A program made the position numbers and the translations under genes. Under the pieces are notes generated by a model. That model did no database searches, was not told where the DNA came from, and saw only the letters and a list, made by a program, of their open reading frames with translations. 64,000 nt of DNA from Nocardiopsis suaedae (GTDB taxonomy: Bacteria > Actinomycetota > Actinomycetes > Streptosporangiales > Streptosporangiaceae). Numbering within the stretch: position 1 is the first letter of the stretch; each line of letters begins with the position of its first letter. Of the stretch, positions 18,901 to 25,851 are shown one piece after another. The DNA lies in the NCBI RefSeq assembly GCF_027706745.1, contig NZ_JAQFWP010000007.1, positions 82,654-146,653 of the forward strand. Direction: 5' to 3'.

Positions 18901-20480
18901 GCGCGGAGCAGGCGGGCGGCCCGGCGGGGATCCTCGGCGCGCACGGCGACCCGGAGCGGGTGGGCGCCCCTGCGGACGGCGGAGGTGTAGGCGATGTCGT
19001 AGAACTCGGCCGGGTCGGCCGACTCCAGCCGTTCGGCCGTGCGCCCGGCGGCCTCGGCGAGCGCCTCGGGCGTCCGGGCGGAGACGACCACGGGAAGCGG
19101 TGCGGCGGAGTCGGCGGCGCCCTCGTGCACGGGGGCGGGCGCGGCGGGCGGCTCAGCGACGACGACGTGGGCGTTGGCGCCGCCGAACCCGAAGGAGTTC
19201 ACCCCCGCGAGCGCGGGTCCGTCCTCCGGGGCGGACACGTCCAGCGGCGCCACCGCGGGGGCCAGGCCGAGCGCCGGGAAGTCGATGTCGGGGTTGAGCG
19301 GTGACGCGTGCAGCGACTCGGGGATGCGCCGGTGCCGAAGCACCAGCATGGCCTTGAACAGCCCGGCCATCCCGGAGGCGGGTTCGAGGTGGCCGAGGTT
19401 GGACTTGACCGAGCCGATGGGCAGGGGACGCGGGCGGCTCCGCGCGAGCGCGCGGCCGATCGCCGTGCACTCCGACGGGTCGCCCACGGGCGTCCCGGTG
19501 CCGTGCGCCTCCATGTAGACCAGCCGGGCGGGATCGGTCCCGGACCGGTCGTAGACGGAGCGCAGCAGTTCCTCCTGCGCCTCGGGACTGGGCAGCGCCA
19601 GCCCGGCGGTGCGGCCGTCGCTGTTGGCGCCCCAGCCGACCAGCACGGCGTGCACCCGGTCGCCGTCGGCGCGCGCGTCCTCCAGGCGCTTGAGGACCAC
19701 CATTCCGCCGCCCTCGGCCCGCACGAAGCCGTCGGCGTTCGCCGAGAAGGTCGCGCACCGTCCGGCGGGGGAGAGCATGGAGGCCTGGGAGAAGGCCACG
19801 AACACGTGCGGGCTCAGGAGCAGGTTCACCCCGCCCGCGAGGGCGGTCCCGCCCTCCGCGGCCACCTGGCGGCAGGCGCGCTCCAGGGCGATCAACGAGG
19901 ACGAGCAGGCCGTGTCGACGGCCATGCTGGGGCCGCGCAGGTCGAAGGCGTGGGACACCCGGTTGGCGGCGATCGAGTGGGCGCCGCCGGGCGCGGTGTA
20001 GGGCCCGATCCGCTGGTTCGACGACATCTGCAGGGCGCCGTAGGAGGAGTCGGAGATCCCGACGAACACCCCGGTGCCGGTGCCCGCCAGCCGCGAGGGG
20101 GCGATCGCGGCGTCGTCCAGGGCCTCGGCCGTCATCTCCAGCAGCAGCCGGTGCTGCGGGTCCATGGGGGCGGCCTCCCGGGGGGAGATGCCGAAGAAGT
20201 CGGCGTCGAAGGAGGCGACGTCGTCCAGGAAGGCGCCCGCGGCCGTATAGCTCTTGCCCGGCCGGGGTGCCGACTCGTCCACGAAGCGGGCGGTGTCGAA
20301 CCGGTCCTCGGGGACGCGGCCCACCAGGTCGCGCCCGCCCTCCAAGGCCTGCCACAGGGCGTCGAGCCCGTCGATCCCGCCCGGCAGCCGGCACCCCGCG
20401 CCGACCACCGCGACCGCCTGTTCGGCGTATCCGGTCACGCTCACGTCTGGTTTCCTCATCACTCGGAGCTGCGACGACAT
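12903..20480 (-). CDS. Iterative highly reducing type I polyketide synthase (KS-AT-DH-MT-ER-KR-ACP)
   Basis: A 2,525-residue single-module synthase. KS 24-445 has Cys192 (DTACSSS), His326 and His364. AT about 545-870 has GHSVGE (Ser634) and YAFH at 727-730; with a C-methylating module, malonyl-CoA is the likelier extender. DH 898-1165 has the HxxxGxxxxP His927 and Asp1088. A C-methyltransferase (about 1225-1570) has LEIGAGTAG at 1393. ER (1790-2108) has the GGAGGVGLAA NADPH motif. KR (2132-2330) has Lys2243, Tyr2280 and an LDD motif (B-type). ACP has Ser2439. All catalytic residues are present, and there is no thioesterase or reductase domain; the protein ends in a ~50-residue disordered tail. 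The domain order resembles fungal highly reducing synthases. The start is ATG 20480, or ATG 20459. A thioester-reductase gene lies just upstream on the same strand. Confidence 0.95.
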   Translation of the reverse strand: MSSQLRVMRKPDVSVTGYAEQAVAVVGAGCRLPGGIDGLDALWQALEGGRDLVGRVPEDRFDTARFVDESAPRPGKSYTAAGAFLDDVASFDADFFGISPREAAPMDPQHRLLLEMTAEALDDAAIAPSRLAGTGTGVFVGISDSSYGALQMSSNQRIGPYTAPGGAHSIAANRVSHAFDLRGPSMAVDTACSSSLIALERACRQVAAEGGTALAGGVNLLLSPHVFVAFSQASMLSPAGRCATFSANADGFVRAEGGGMVVLKRLEDARADGDRVHAVLVGWGANSDGRTAGLALPSPEAQEELLRSVYDRSGTDPARLVYMEAHGTGTPVGDPSECTAIGRALARSRPRPLPIGSVKSNLGHLEPASGMAGLFKAMLVLRHRRIPESLHASPLNPDIDFPALGLAPAVAPLDVSAPEDGPALAGVNSFGFGGANAHVVVAEPPAAPAPVHEGAADSAAPLPVVVSARTPEALAEAAGRTAERLESADPAEFYDIAYTSAVRRGAHPLRVAVRAEDPRRAARLLRAADTAGASPAADDGRVAFVFCGNGAQWAGMGADLLHHDPVFTEAVHGADAALAPHLDWSVAKEMALPPEQWRLERTEVAQPLLFAVQVGLDRMLRAQGVRPSAAVGHSVGEVAAAWTCGALTLDQAARVVAARGLAQAPTAGTGRMAAAALSPEQAEEALAGHPGLEIAGINSAGDGARLADLGAELERRGVFFRMLDLDYAFHSSAMDAARDPLLAALEGLAPSAPEIPLASTVTGGLVEGAATGAEHWWRGVRDPVLFGPAAERLRDAGIGVFVEVGPHPVLRSYLRRTLNGGRSPRAVRATLERGAPGPHAMEAAVDGILAAGADMDRRALFPRAGRVADLPAYPWQRERHWQGERDQWAAVPAGPVEHPLLGQRLPAAAPSWEGPVEPAMAPWIGDHRLGGTVVFPGAGYIEIALAAGERALGGPVEADGWEFTRALPIDWSRAGEVRVQTSLSLRDGTVDITSTDRPGADPRPHARGRVRRLVGRAPEPLDLEAARRRCPASSGPEEVYERFTAIGLNYGPAFRPLTGTRIGPGEVLASYSAASPLDRLVLPPVILDACLQAGLPMAEGLLEHDALFLPVKMASVRVWRAPEAQGWVHVLDRTRSAEEPCWDMLVTDSEGRVCAEIQGARLRRLSGHGPRRLNVQRTVLEAAPLPDAPRGAGVPAHAALPSPAQALARAEDRLREVREDWPRWGHPRFVEDVKTCLSHAVARWLTELVPGAADGGAAPADLEAAGIRGHFRRFLDLCLPTAESRGVLSRTEEGRLRAHTSPERFDAAFRTLFDEHPAYTPAAMLALRHSAELAPMARGETDPLELFADAGGGELLRQFFATSPPFLFCYRLAQALLGGILDGLPRDRPLRVLEIGAGTAGLTGALLPLLPADRTLYTVTDASPYFFAAAQKQLAEYDGVEYRVLDLNADPAEQGFTPGGYDLVVAANALHTAEDMAAALPRVASLLAPDGRLLAVEQHDAVAPALGFAVLESFWEAADTGLRPDGAFLSRGQWAPLLREAGFTGIVQVGDDEGPDAEAFSVILAARGADAPAAAPPPGAPAPGGVHVVVAEDTDELPTAESLAGMCPEGRAAAAPGDEEGWRALLGADAAEATVTVLLSAPSGAGGGDGGWAPDPVGSADRRGALLRGLVAALPESGADRDLVLVTRPSGVHPAPERCEEPADAAVWGMARTLSNERPDLSVTRISLERGPDAAADARRLAAELAERSAEDEVVLTRNGRFVPRVVEDAPTVPADEAGPVALALHDIGLGYRLEWTRSGGSAVPSALAPGMVAIDVRAAALNYRDVMRASGLLPAELVEGTHTEHGLGLECAGVVSAVGPGVRSVAPGDRVMAIAPHSLASQALTFEHALCPVPEGVSFAEAATMSVVYGTVDHALGEVARLGEGETVLVHGGAGGVGLAALRYARMCGAEVIATAGSGAKRSLLRRLGVRHVLDSRSLDFAYRVRELTGGRGVDVVLNSLAGEALQRSLEVLAPFGRFVELGKRDFVENSPLPMRPLGDNTAFFGVDLTGLVNDTGRCRRMFERVARRIHAGDYRPLPHTAYPAARVREAFTLLQHSRHVGKVVVTLDPLDPLGDVRDGGGAPAAPRPDGTYLVTGGLEGLGAATARRLARRGAHRLALVSRRGASAPGAEALVEELAGLGAQATAYAADCSDAAAMRAVLEGIEADGSELRGVVHAAMCLDDDEFGELGGGRFATALVPKIGGAQVLDDLTRGRDLDLFCVYSSEASLFGSIRQASYNAANAYLEALVRARRARGEAGTAVQWGQISDTGYVARHGLSLVLSRFGLDPITSDEAFGALERHGGHDVFGVARLNMGELRLSMPKVTLSPRMSSLAGAASGDAASLQQQILDRLAGLSPAQAHRALSDHLAKLLGGVMQVDPDRLDHHRRLDEYGMDSLMATELLATFNHEYGLEIPPLELLRSGGTIADLSQLILLRLGLAAKGPEAGASPEETGDAVTADAPEGRAGTTGAADGSGAVAPVA

Positions 20481-20491
20481 ACCGCGTCGTA

Positions 20492-20500
20492 ACTGAAAGT
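20492..20500 (-). promoter_or_regulatory. Motif ACTTTCAGT upstream of the polyketide synthase
   Basis: The minus strand reads ACTTTCAGT (dyad ACT-TTC-AGT) 12 bases before the synthase start codon. The identical nine bases occur upstream of the thioester reductase (21711-21719), so the two genes may share a regulator. Confidence 0.4.
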
Positions 20501-20590
20501 ATCGTTAGCGTCACACACGGAGATCGTGGTGGGAAAGCCGGGGGTGGCCGCATCCCCGTGCGCTTCGCGTCCGGAACCCCGGGGGTCCGC

Positions 20591-21688
20591 TCAGGCGGGA
20601 GCGGCCGTCGCGCCGTTCAGCAGGGCGCGCCGGAGGTAGGCGGTGTCGACCCGTCGTGAGGGCGCCAGGCGCAGCCCGAGTGAGTGCAGTACCGCGTCGC
20701 TGAAGCGCCGGGTGTGGTCCTCGTGTCCGATCAGCCCGCGGAATTTGTCCGCGACCGCCCCCGCCACATCGGCGGGGATGCTGGAGTCGCTGGGGACCAC
20801 GCGGATCCCGAAGGGCTCGGCGAGCACGCCCGCCGCCTCGAACAGGCTCGTGCCCTTGCGCGTCACCACGTTGCAGGTGTGCGCCCCCGCCCCGGTCAGG
20901 CGCGGCGCGGCCGCCGCCATGGCGTGCGCCGCGTCCTCCACCGGGACCATGTGCACGATGGGGGCCACCGCGACGGGGACCTCCCGCCCGCGGAGGGAGT
21001 CGGCGAGCGCGGTGTGCACCGCCCCGAGCGTGTGCTGCAGCTGCTCCAGCATGTTCACCGGGCGTCCCGGGTAGGCGGGCCGGTCGGTCACCAGGATGCT
21101 CGGCCGGAACACGGCCGCCGACCCGCCCGTCCGTTCCGCCCAATCGCGCACCAGCTCCTCGGCGTCGTATTTGGAGCGCTCGTAGGGGGTGTGGAACCCG
21201 TAGGAGCCGTCGAAGTCGCCGTCGCCCACCAGCCCCTCGGCCCGGCGGCCCGCCACCGCCACCGTGCTCATGTGGCGCAGGACGGGGCGGCGCGCGCTGC
21301 GCTCCAGTAGGGCGAGAACGTTGCGCGTGCCCTCTACGTTGACGCTGTGCACGTGGTCGGCGTCGTCGGAGAGCGTCGTGTCGCCCGCGCTGTGCCACAT
21401 CTCGTCGATACGGTCGGCCAGCTCGGCGTGCGCTTCGTCCGCCAGCCCCAGGCGCGGCCGTGTGACATCGGCGCTCACCACCTCCATCCGCCCCAGCGCG
21501 CGTGCGACCGCCTCCGCGTCGAACCCCCGGGCCTCCAGGTGCCGGTAGACGAGGCCGAGTGCGTCCTCGCGGGTGCGCCGCGAGAGCAGCACCACCTCGC
21601 CGGGGGCCTCCCCCTCGCGTCCGGCCGCGATGTGCTCCAGCAGGTGCAGTCCGAGGAAGCCCGTCGCCCCCGTGATCGCCGTGGCCAT
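20591..21688 (-). CDS. Stand-alone thioester reductase-like SDR (chain-release reductase)
   Basis: A 365-residue extended short-chain dehydrogenase of the NAD_binding_4 / male-sterility type found as C-terminal reductase domains in NRPS/PKS and in carboxylic acid reductases. The nucleotide motif TGATGFLG is at residues 6-13; the catalytic set is Ser141/Thr142, Tyr169 and Lys173 (YERSK). ATG 21688 is chosen because AAGGGGTGG precedes it and the NAD motif then sits at the N-terminus as usual. It lies 110 bp upstream of the polyketide synthase in the same direction. Since the synthase lacks any release domain, this protein probably frees the ACP-bound chain as an aldehyde or alcohol with NAD(P)H. 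Confidence 0.85.
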   Translation of the reverse strand: MATAITGATGFLGLHLLEHIAAGREGEAPGEVVLLSRRTREDALGLVYRHLEARGFDAEAVARALGRMEVVSADVTRPRLGLADEAHAELADRIDEMWHSAGDTTLSDDADHVHSVNVEGTRNVLALLERSARRPVLRHMSTVAVAGRRAEGLVGDGDFDGSYGFHTPYERSKYDAEELVRDWAERTGGSAAVFRPSILVTDRPAYPGRPVNMLEQLQHTLGAVHTALADSLRGREVPVAVAPIVHMVPVEDAAHAMAAAAPRLTGAGAHTCNVVTRKGTSLFEAAGVLAEPFGIRVVPSDSSIPADVAGAVADKFRGLIGHEDHTRRFSDAVLHSLGLRLAPSRRVDTAYLRRALLNGATAAPA

Positions 21689-21710
21689 GCCCCACCCCTT
21701 CCGATCGGTC

Positions 21711-21719
21711 ACTGAAAGT
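21711..21719 (-). promoter_or_regulatory. Motif ACTTTCAGT upstream of the thioester reductase
   Basis: Second copy of the nine-base motif, here inside the longer dyad CACT-TTC-AGTG, 23 bases before the reductase start. The rest of the 298-bp divergent spacer to 21986 shows no gene. Confidence 0.4.
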
Positions 21720-21986
21720 GTTGAGATGCTCGCACAGAGGAGTGGTGGGTCCGTAGCGGCGGCGCGGCCGCAACCCCCGCGCGGCATGCCCGAATCGCCG
21801 CGCGGGCGTCGGCCGTGCCGGTCGCGTCCCGGAGCCCGCCACATAAGGCGGGCCAATGATGAACCTCGGATTCTTGTGCTTTACCTATGGGTGTGACGGG
21901 TGCCACCTTGGGGCGCAGGCGTGATCCGCGCCCCACCGCCGCGACCCCGGCCGCGCAGGACGCGGCCCCGGACAGGAGGACCCGCA

Positions 21987-22946
21987 ATGGCCAAGCCGTT
22001 CGCGTCATCGGCCGACCTGGACGACAAGGAGCAGACCCTCGAAGTCCTCGCCGACGGCGTCTACGCGCTCACCGCCGAGGGCGACCCCAACATCGGCGCG
22101 ATCGAGGGCGAGGACTTCCTCGTCTGCTTCGAGGCGATGGCCACCCCCACCGCCGCCCGGGAATGGCTGGCCCGGCTGCGCGAGCACACCGACAAGCCCA
22201 TCCGCTACCTGGTGCTCTCGCACTACCACGCGGTGCGCGTGCTGGGGGCCAGCGCCTTCGGCGCCGACGCCATCGTGGCCCATGAGAAGACCCGGCACCT
22301 CATCGCCGAGCGCGGCAAGGAGGACTGGGCCAGCGAGTTCGCCCGGATGCCGCGGCTGGCCAAGGACCCCGGGTCGGTCCCCGGCCTCACCTGGCCCACC
22401 GTCACCTTCGCCGACCGCATGACCATCGACCTGGGCGGCGACCGCGGCGAGCTCGTCCTGGAGCACGTCGGGCGCGGCCACACCGAGGGCGACATCGTCG
22501 CCTGGCTGCCCCGCCACCGCATCCTGTACGCGGGGGACCTGGTCGAGGCCGAGGCGGCCCTCTACACCGGCGACGCCTTCCACCGCGAATGGGCGGGCGC
22601 GACCCTCGACCGCGTCGCCGCCTACGGCGCCGACATGCTCATCGGCGGGCGCGGCCCGGTCACCCGGGGCCGCGCGGCCGTCGGCGCCGCCGTCGAGCAG
22701 ACCCGCGCCTTCCTCACCACCATGCTGGAGCGGGTCGGCGCCGTGCACGACCGCGGCGGAACCCTCAAGGAGGCCTTCGAGGCCGCCCACGCCGCCCTGG
22801 CCCCCGACTACGGCCACTGGCCCATCTTCGAGCACTGCCTGCCCTTCGACGTCTCCCGCCTGTGGGACGAGCTCTCCGGGATCGAGCGGCCGGTCGTCTG
22901 GACCGCCGAGCGGGACCGCGAGGTCTGGGCCCAGCTGCAGGACTGA
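21987..22946 (+). CDS. MBL-fold hydrolase of the homogentisate operon
   Basis: A 319-residue metallo-beta-lactamase-fold protein. The first metal site reads SHYHAVRVLGA instead of the usual HxHxDH, so the second-metal Asp-His are absent; later ligands are visible in GRGHTEGD and YAGDLVE. It probably hydrolyses an ester or thioester intermediate of aromatic degradation, but activity is uncertain given the altered site. ATG 21987 follows a strong AGGAGGA. It is the first gene of a five-gene same-strand run with hmgA and fahA. Confidence 0.8.
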   Translation: MAKPFASSADLDDKEQTLEVLADGVYALTAEGDPNIGAIEGEDFLVCFEAMATPTAAREWLARLREHTDKPIRYLVLSHYHAVRVLGASAFGADAIVAHEKTRHLIAERGKEDWASEFARMPRLAKDPGSVPGLTWPTVTFADRMTIDLGGDRGELVLEHVGRGHTEGDIVAWLPRHRILYAGDLVEAEAALYTGDAFHREWAGATLDRVAAYGADMLIGGRGPVTRGRAAVGAAVEQTRAFLTTMLERVGAVHDRGGTLKEAFEAAHAALAPDYGHWPIFEHCLPFDVSRLWDELSGIERPVVWTAERDREVWAQLQD

Positions 22947-22994
22947 CATCCAGCAGGACCGACATCCAGAGGAGCAATCGGAGGGCAGCCCCCC

Positions 22995-24674
22995 ATGCCG
23001 AACCGACACCACCCCCCGTGCGCGGGCGCGCCCGTGCTCGTCCTGGGCGCCGGACCCGTCGGGCAGACCGCCGCGCTCCTGCTGGCCCACTGGGGCCTGG
23101 AGGCGGTCCTGCTCGACCGGCGCCCCGAACGCGACCCGGTCGGCTCCAAGGCCATCGTCCAGCAGCGCGACGTGCTGGACATCTGGGAGACCGCGGGCGC
23201 CGGAGCCGTCGCCGACGAGGGCCTGACCTGGGACACCGCCCGCACCTTCTACCGGAGCGACGAACTGTTCGCGGTGCGCCTGCGCGACCGCGGCGCCAGC
23301 CCGCTGCCGCCCTTCGTCAACATCTCCCAGGCCCGCACCGAGGAGATCCTCGACGGCGCCCTGGAGCGCGCGGGCGTCCCGGTGCGCTGGGGCCACGAGG
23401 TCACCGCCGTCGAGCAGGACGCGGAGGGGGTCACCGCCGTGTGCGCGACCCCCGAGGGCACGGTGCGGCTGCGCGGCTCCTACGCCGTTGCCTGCACCGG
23501 CGCCCATGGGAGCGCGGTGCGCCGCGCCCTCGGCGCCGACCTGCGCGGCAGCAGCTTCGAGGACCGCTTCCTCATCTGCGACATCCGCGCCGACCTGCCC
23601 GGCTGGGAGCGCGAGCGCCGCTTCTACTTCGACCCCGAGTGGAACCCCGGCCGCCAGGTGCTCATCCACCCCTGCCCCGGCTCGGTGTACCGGATCGACT
23701 GGCAGGTGCCGCCCGACTTCGACCTGGAGGGCGAGGAGGCCGGCGGCGGGCTGGACCGGCGGGTGCGGCAGATCATCGGCGACCGCCCCTACGAGGTGGT
23801 GTGGCGCTCGGTCTACCGGTTCCACACCCGCGTGGCCGACCGCATGCGCGCCGGCCGGGTGCTGCTCGCCGGGGACAGCGCCCACCTGGTGGCCCCCTTC
23901 GGTGCCCGCGGGCTCAACTCCGGAGTGCAGGACGCCGAGAACGCCGCCTGGAAGATCGCCTTCGCCCTGCGCGGCTGGGGGGACGGGGAGGCGCTCCTGG
24001 ACAGCTACGCCGCCGAGCGCGGCGCCGCCGCCCGGGAGAACGCCGACGTCACCTCCGCCACCATGCGGTTCCTCGTCCCGCCGGGCCCCGCGGAGGCGGC
24101 GTACCGCGAGAGCGTCCTGCGGCGCGCCCTCACCGACCCCCACGCGCGCGAGGAGGTCGACTCCGGCCGCCTGGCCGAGCCCTTCTGGTACACCGGCTCG
24201 CCCCTCACCACCCCCCACCCCGAGCGCGTCTTCGGCGGCCGCCCGCCCCGGGGGAGCGCGCCCGACCCCTGCCCGGGGGTGCTCGTGCCCGACGCGCCGG
24301 TCACCGTGCCCGGCCGCCCCGACCTCGAGCGGCTGCGCCCACTGGCGCGCGAAGGCCTCACCTTCCTGCTCGGCGGCGCCGCCGACCCCGGGGCCGTCCT
24401 CGCCGCCGCCCGGGCCGCCGCGCCCGCCCCCGCGGCGGCCTACCGCATCACCGACATCGACACCGAAGGCGCCCTGGAGCGCGCCCTGGAGCCGCGCTCG
24501 GGCGAGGCCTGGCTGCTGCGGCCCGACGCCCACATCGCGGCCGTGGCAGACGCCTCCGACCCCGCGGCGATCGCCGCCGCCGTCCGCACCGCCCTGGGCG
24601 GACGCGGCGCAACGGCCGCCCCCCACGCACCCAGAGAGGAGACCACCGATGGCGTACTACCGGCGAGCGGGTGA
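22995..24674 (+). CDS. FAD-dependent aromatic monooxygenase (MhpA/PheA-like)
   Basis: A 559-residue class A flavoprotein hydroxylase with GAGPVGQTAALLLA (N-terminal FAD motif) and AGDSAHLVAPFGARGLNSGVQDAENAAWK (the DG/GD motif region), plus a C-terminal thioredoxin-like extension typical of phenol and 3-(3-hydroxyphenyl)propionate hydroxylases. In this operon it may hydroxylate a phenolic acid to form homogentisate (for example from 3-hydroxyphenylacetate); that substrate is inferred. No hpd gene is present in the window. GGAGG lies about ten bases before ATG 22995. Its 3' end overlaps the hmgA start by 26 bp. Confidence 0.85.
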   Translation: MPNRHHPPCAGAPVLVLGAGPVGQTAALLLAHWGLEAVLLDRRPERDPVGSKAIVQQRDVLDIWETAGAGAVADEGLTWDTARTFYRSDELFAVRLRDRGASPLPPFVNISQARTEEILDGALERAGVPVRWGHEVTAVEQDAEGVTAVCATPEGTVRLRGSYAVACTGAHGSAVRRALGADLRGSSFEDRFLICDIRADLPGWERERRFYFDPEWNPGRQVLIHPCPGSVYRIDWQVPPDFDLEGEEAGGGLDRRVRQIIGDRPYEVVWRSVYRFHTRVADRMRAGRVLLAGDSAHLVAPFGARGLNSGVQDAENAAWKIAFALRGWGDGEALLDSYAAERGAAARENADVTSATMRFLVPPGPAEAAYRESVLRRALTDPHAREEVDSGRLAEPFWYTGSPLTTPHPERVFGGRPPRGSAPDPCPGVLVPDAPVTVPGRPDLERLRPLAREGLTFLLGGAADPGAVLAAARAAAPAPAAAYRITDIDTEGALERALEPRSGEAWLLRPDAHIAAVADASDPAAIAAAVRTALGGRGATAAPHAPREETTDGVLPASG

Positions 24675-25851
24675 GGTCCCGCGCACACGGCACACGCGGC
24701 ACCCCAACCCCGACGGCGGCCTGTACTACGAGGAGCTGATGGGGGAGGAGGGCTTCTCCTCCGACTCCTCGCTCCTCTACCACCGGCACATCCCGTCGGC
24801 CATCGTCGACGCCCGGGTGTGGGAGGTGCCCGACCTGACGCGCACCTCCAACGCCCCGCTGGCCCCGCGCCACCTGAAACTGCACGGCCTCTTCGGCGAC
24901 GAGTGGAAGAACACCGACACCGTCACCGGCCGCAGGCTCGTCCTGGGCAACGACGACGTGCGCATCTCCTATGTGGCCGCCGGAGCGCCCTCTGAGCTGT
25001 ACCGCAACTCCATCGGCGACGAGTGCGTGTACGTGGAGTCCGGGGGCGCCACCGTGCAGACCGTCTTCGGGGAGCTCCACGCCGCCCAAGGCGACTACAT
25101 CGTCATCCCCCGGGGCACCACGCACCGCTGGCTTCCCGAGGGCGGGGAGCCGCTGCGCGCCTACGCCATCGAGGCCAACAGCCACATCGCGCCGCCCAAG
25201 CGCTACCTGTCGCGCTACGGCCAGTTCCTTGAGCACGCGCCCTACTGCGAGCGCGACCTGCGCGGCCCCGAGGAGCCGCTGCTCCTCGAAGGCACCGACG
25301 TGGACGTGCTCATCAAGCACCGCGGGAACGGGCCCGGCGGCATCGCGGGGACCCGCTACACCTACCCGCACCACCCCTTCGACGTCGTCGGCTGGGACGG
25401 CTGCCTGTACCCCTACGCCTTCAACGTCGCCGACTTCCAGCCCATCACCGGCCGCGTCCACCAGCCGCCGCCCGTCCACCAGGTCTTCGAGGGCAACAAC
25501 TTCGTGGTGTGCAACTTCGTGCCGCGCAAGGTCGACTACCACCCCGAGTCGATCCCGGTGCCCTACTACCACTCCAACGTCGACTCCGATGAGGTCATGT
25601 TCTACTGCGGCGGCGACTACGAGGCCCGCAAGGGCTCGGGCATCGGCCAGGGGTCGGTGTCGCTGCACCCCGGCGGCCACTCGCACGGCCCCCAGCCCGG
25701 CGCCTATGAGCGCAGCGTCGGCGTGCAGGCCTTCGACGAGCTGGCGGTCATGGTCGACACCTTCCGCCCGCTGGACCTGGGCGAGGGCGGCACCGCCGCC
25801 GAGGACCCCTCCTACGCCTGGACGTGGGCGGGCCGGGGGCAGCGGGGATGA
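24649..25851 (+). CDS. hmgA: Homogentisate 1,2-dioxygenase
   Basis: A 400-residue cupin-fold non-heme iron dioxygenase that opens homogentisate to maleylacetoacetate. Typical features are RGTTHRW, the Fe-ligand block YYHSNVDSDEVMFY and SLHPGGHSHGPQPG (glycine/histidine-rich). It is somewhat shorter than most bacterial HmgA (about 430-440). ATG 24649 lies inside the end of the monooxygenase gene, behind AGAGAGGAG, and its stop overlaps the next gene's ATG (ATGA), so translation is coupled. Confidence 0.95.
   Translation: MAYYRRAGEVPRTRHTRHPNPDGGLYYEELMGEEGFSSDSSLLYHRHIPSAIVDARVWEVPDLTRTSNAPLAPRHLKLHGLFGDEWKNTDTVTGRRLVLGNDDVRISYVAAGAPSELYRNSIGDECVYVESGGATVQTVFGELHAAQGDYIVIPRGTTHRWLPEGGEPLRAYAIEANSHIAPPKRYLSRYGQFLEHAPYCERDLRGPEEPLLLEGTDVDVLIKHRGNGPGGIAGTRYTYPHHPFDVVGWDGCLYPYAFNVADFQPITGRVHQPPPVHQVFEGNNFVVCNFVPRKVDYHPESIPVPYYHSNVDSDEVMFYCGGDYEARKGSGIGQGSVSLHPGGHSHGPQPGAYERSVGVQAFDELAVMVDTFRPLDLGEGGTAAEDPSYAWTWAGRGQRG

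Noticed and set aside
16533..19304. Very long frames on the plus strand across the PKS
   Set aside because: They are shadows caused by high GC in third positions; no domain content, and the minus-strand frame has all catalytic motifs.
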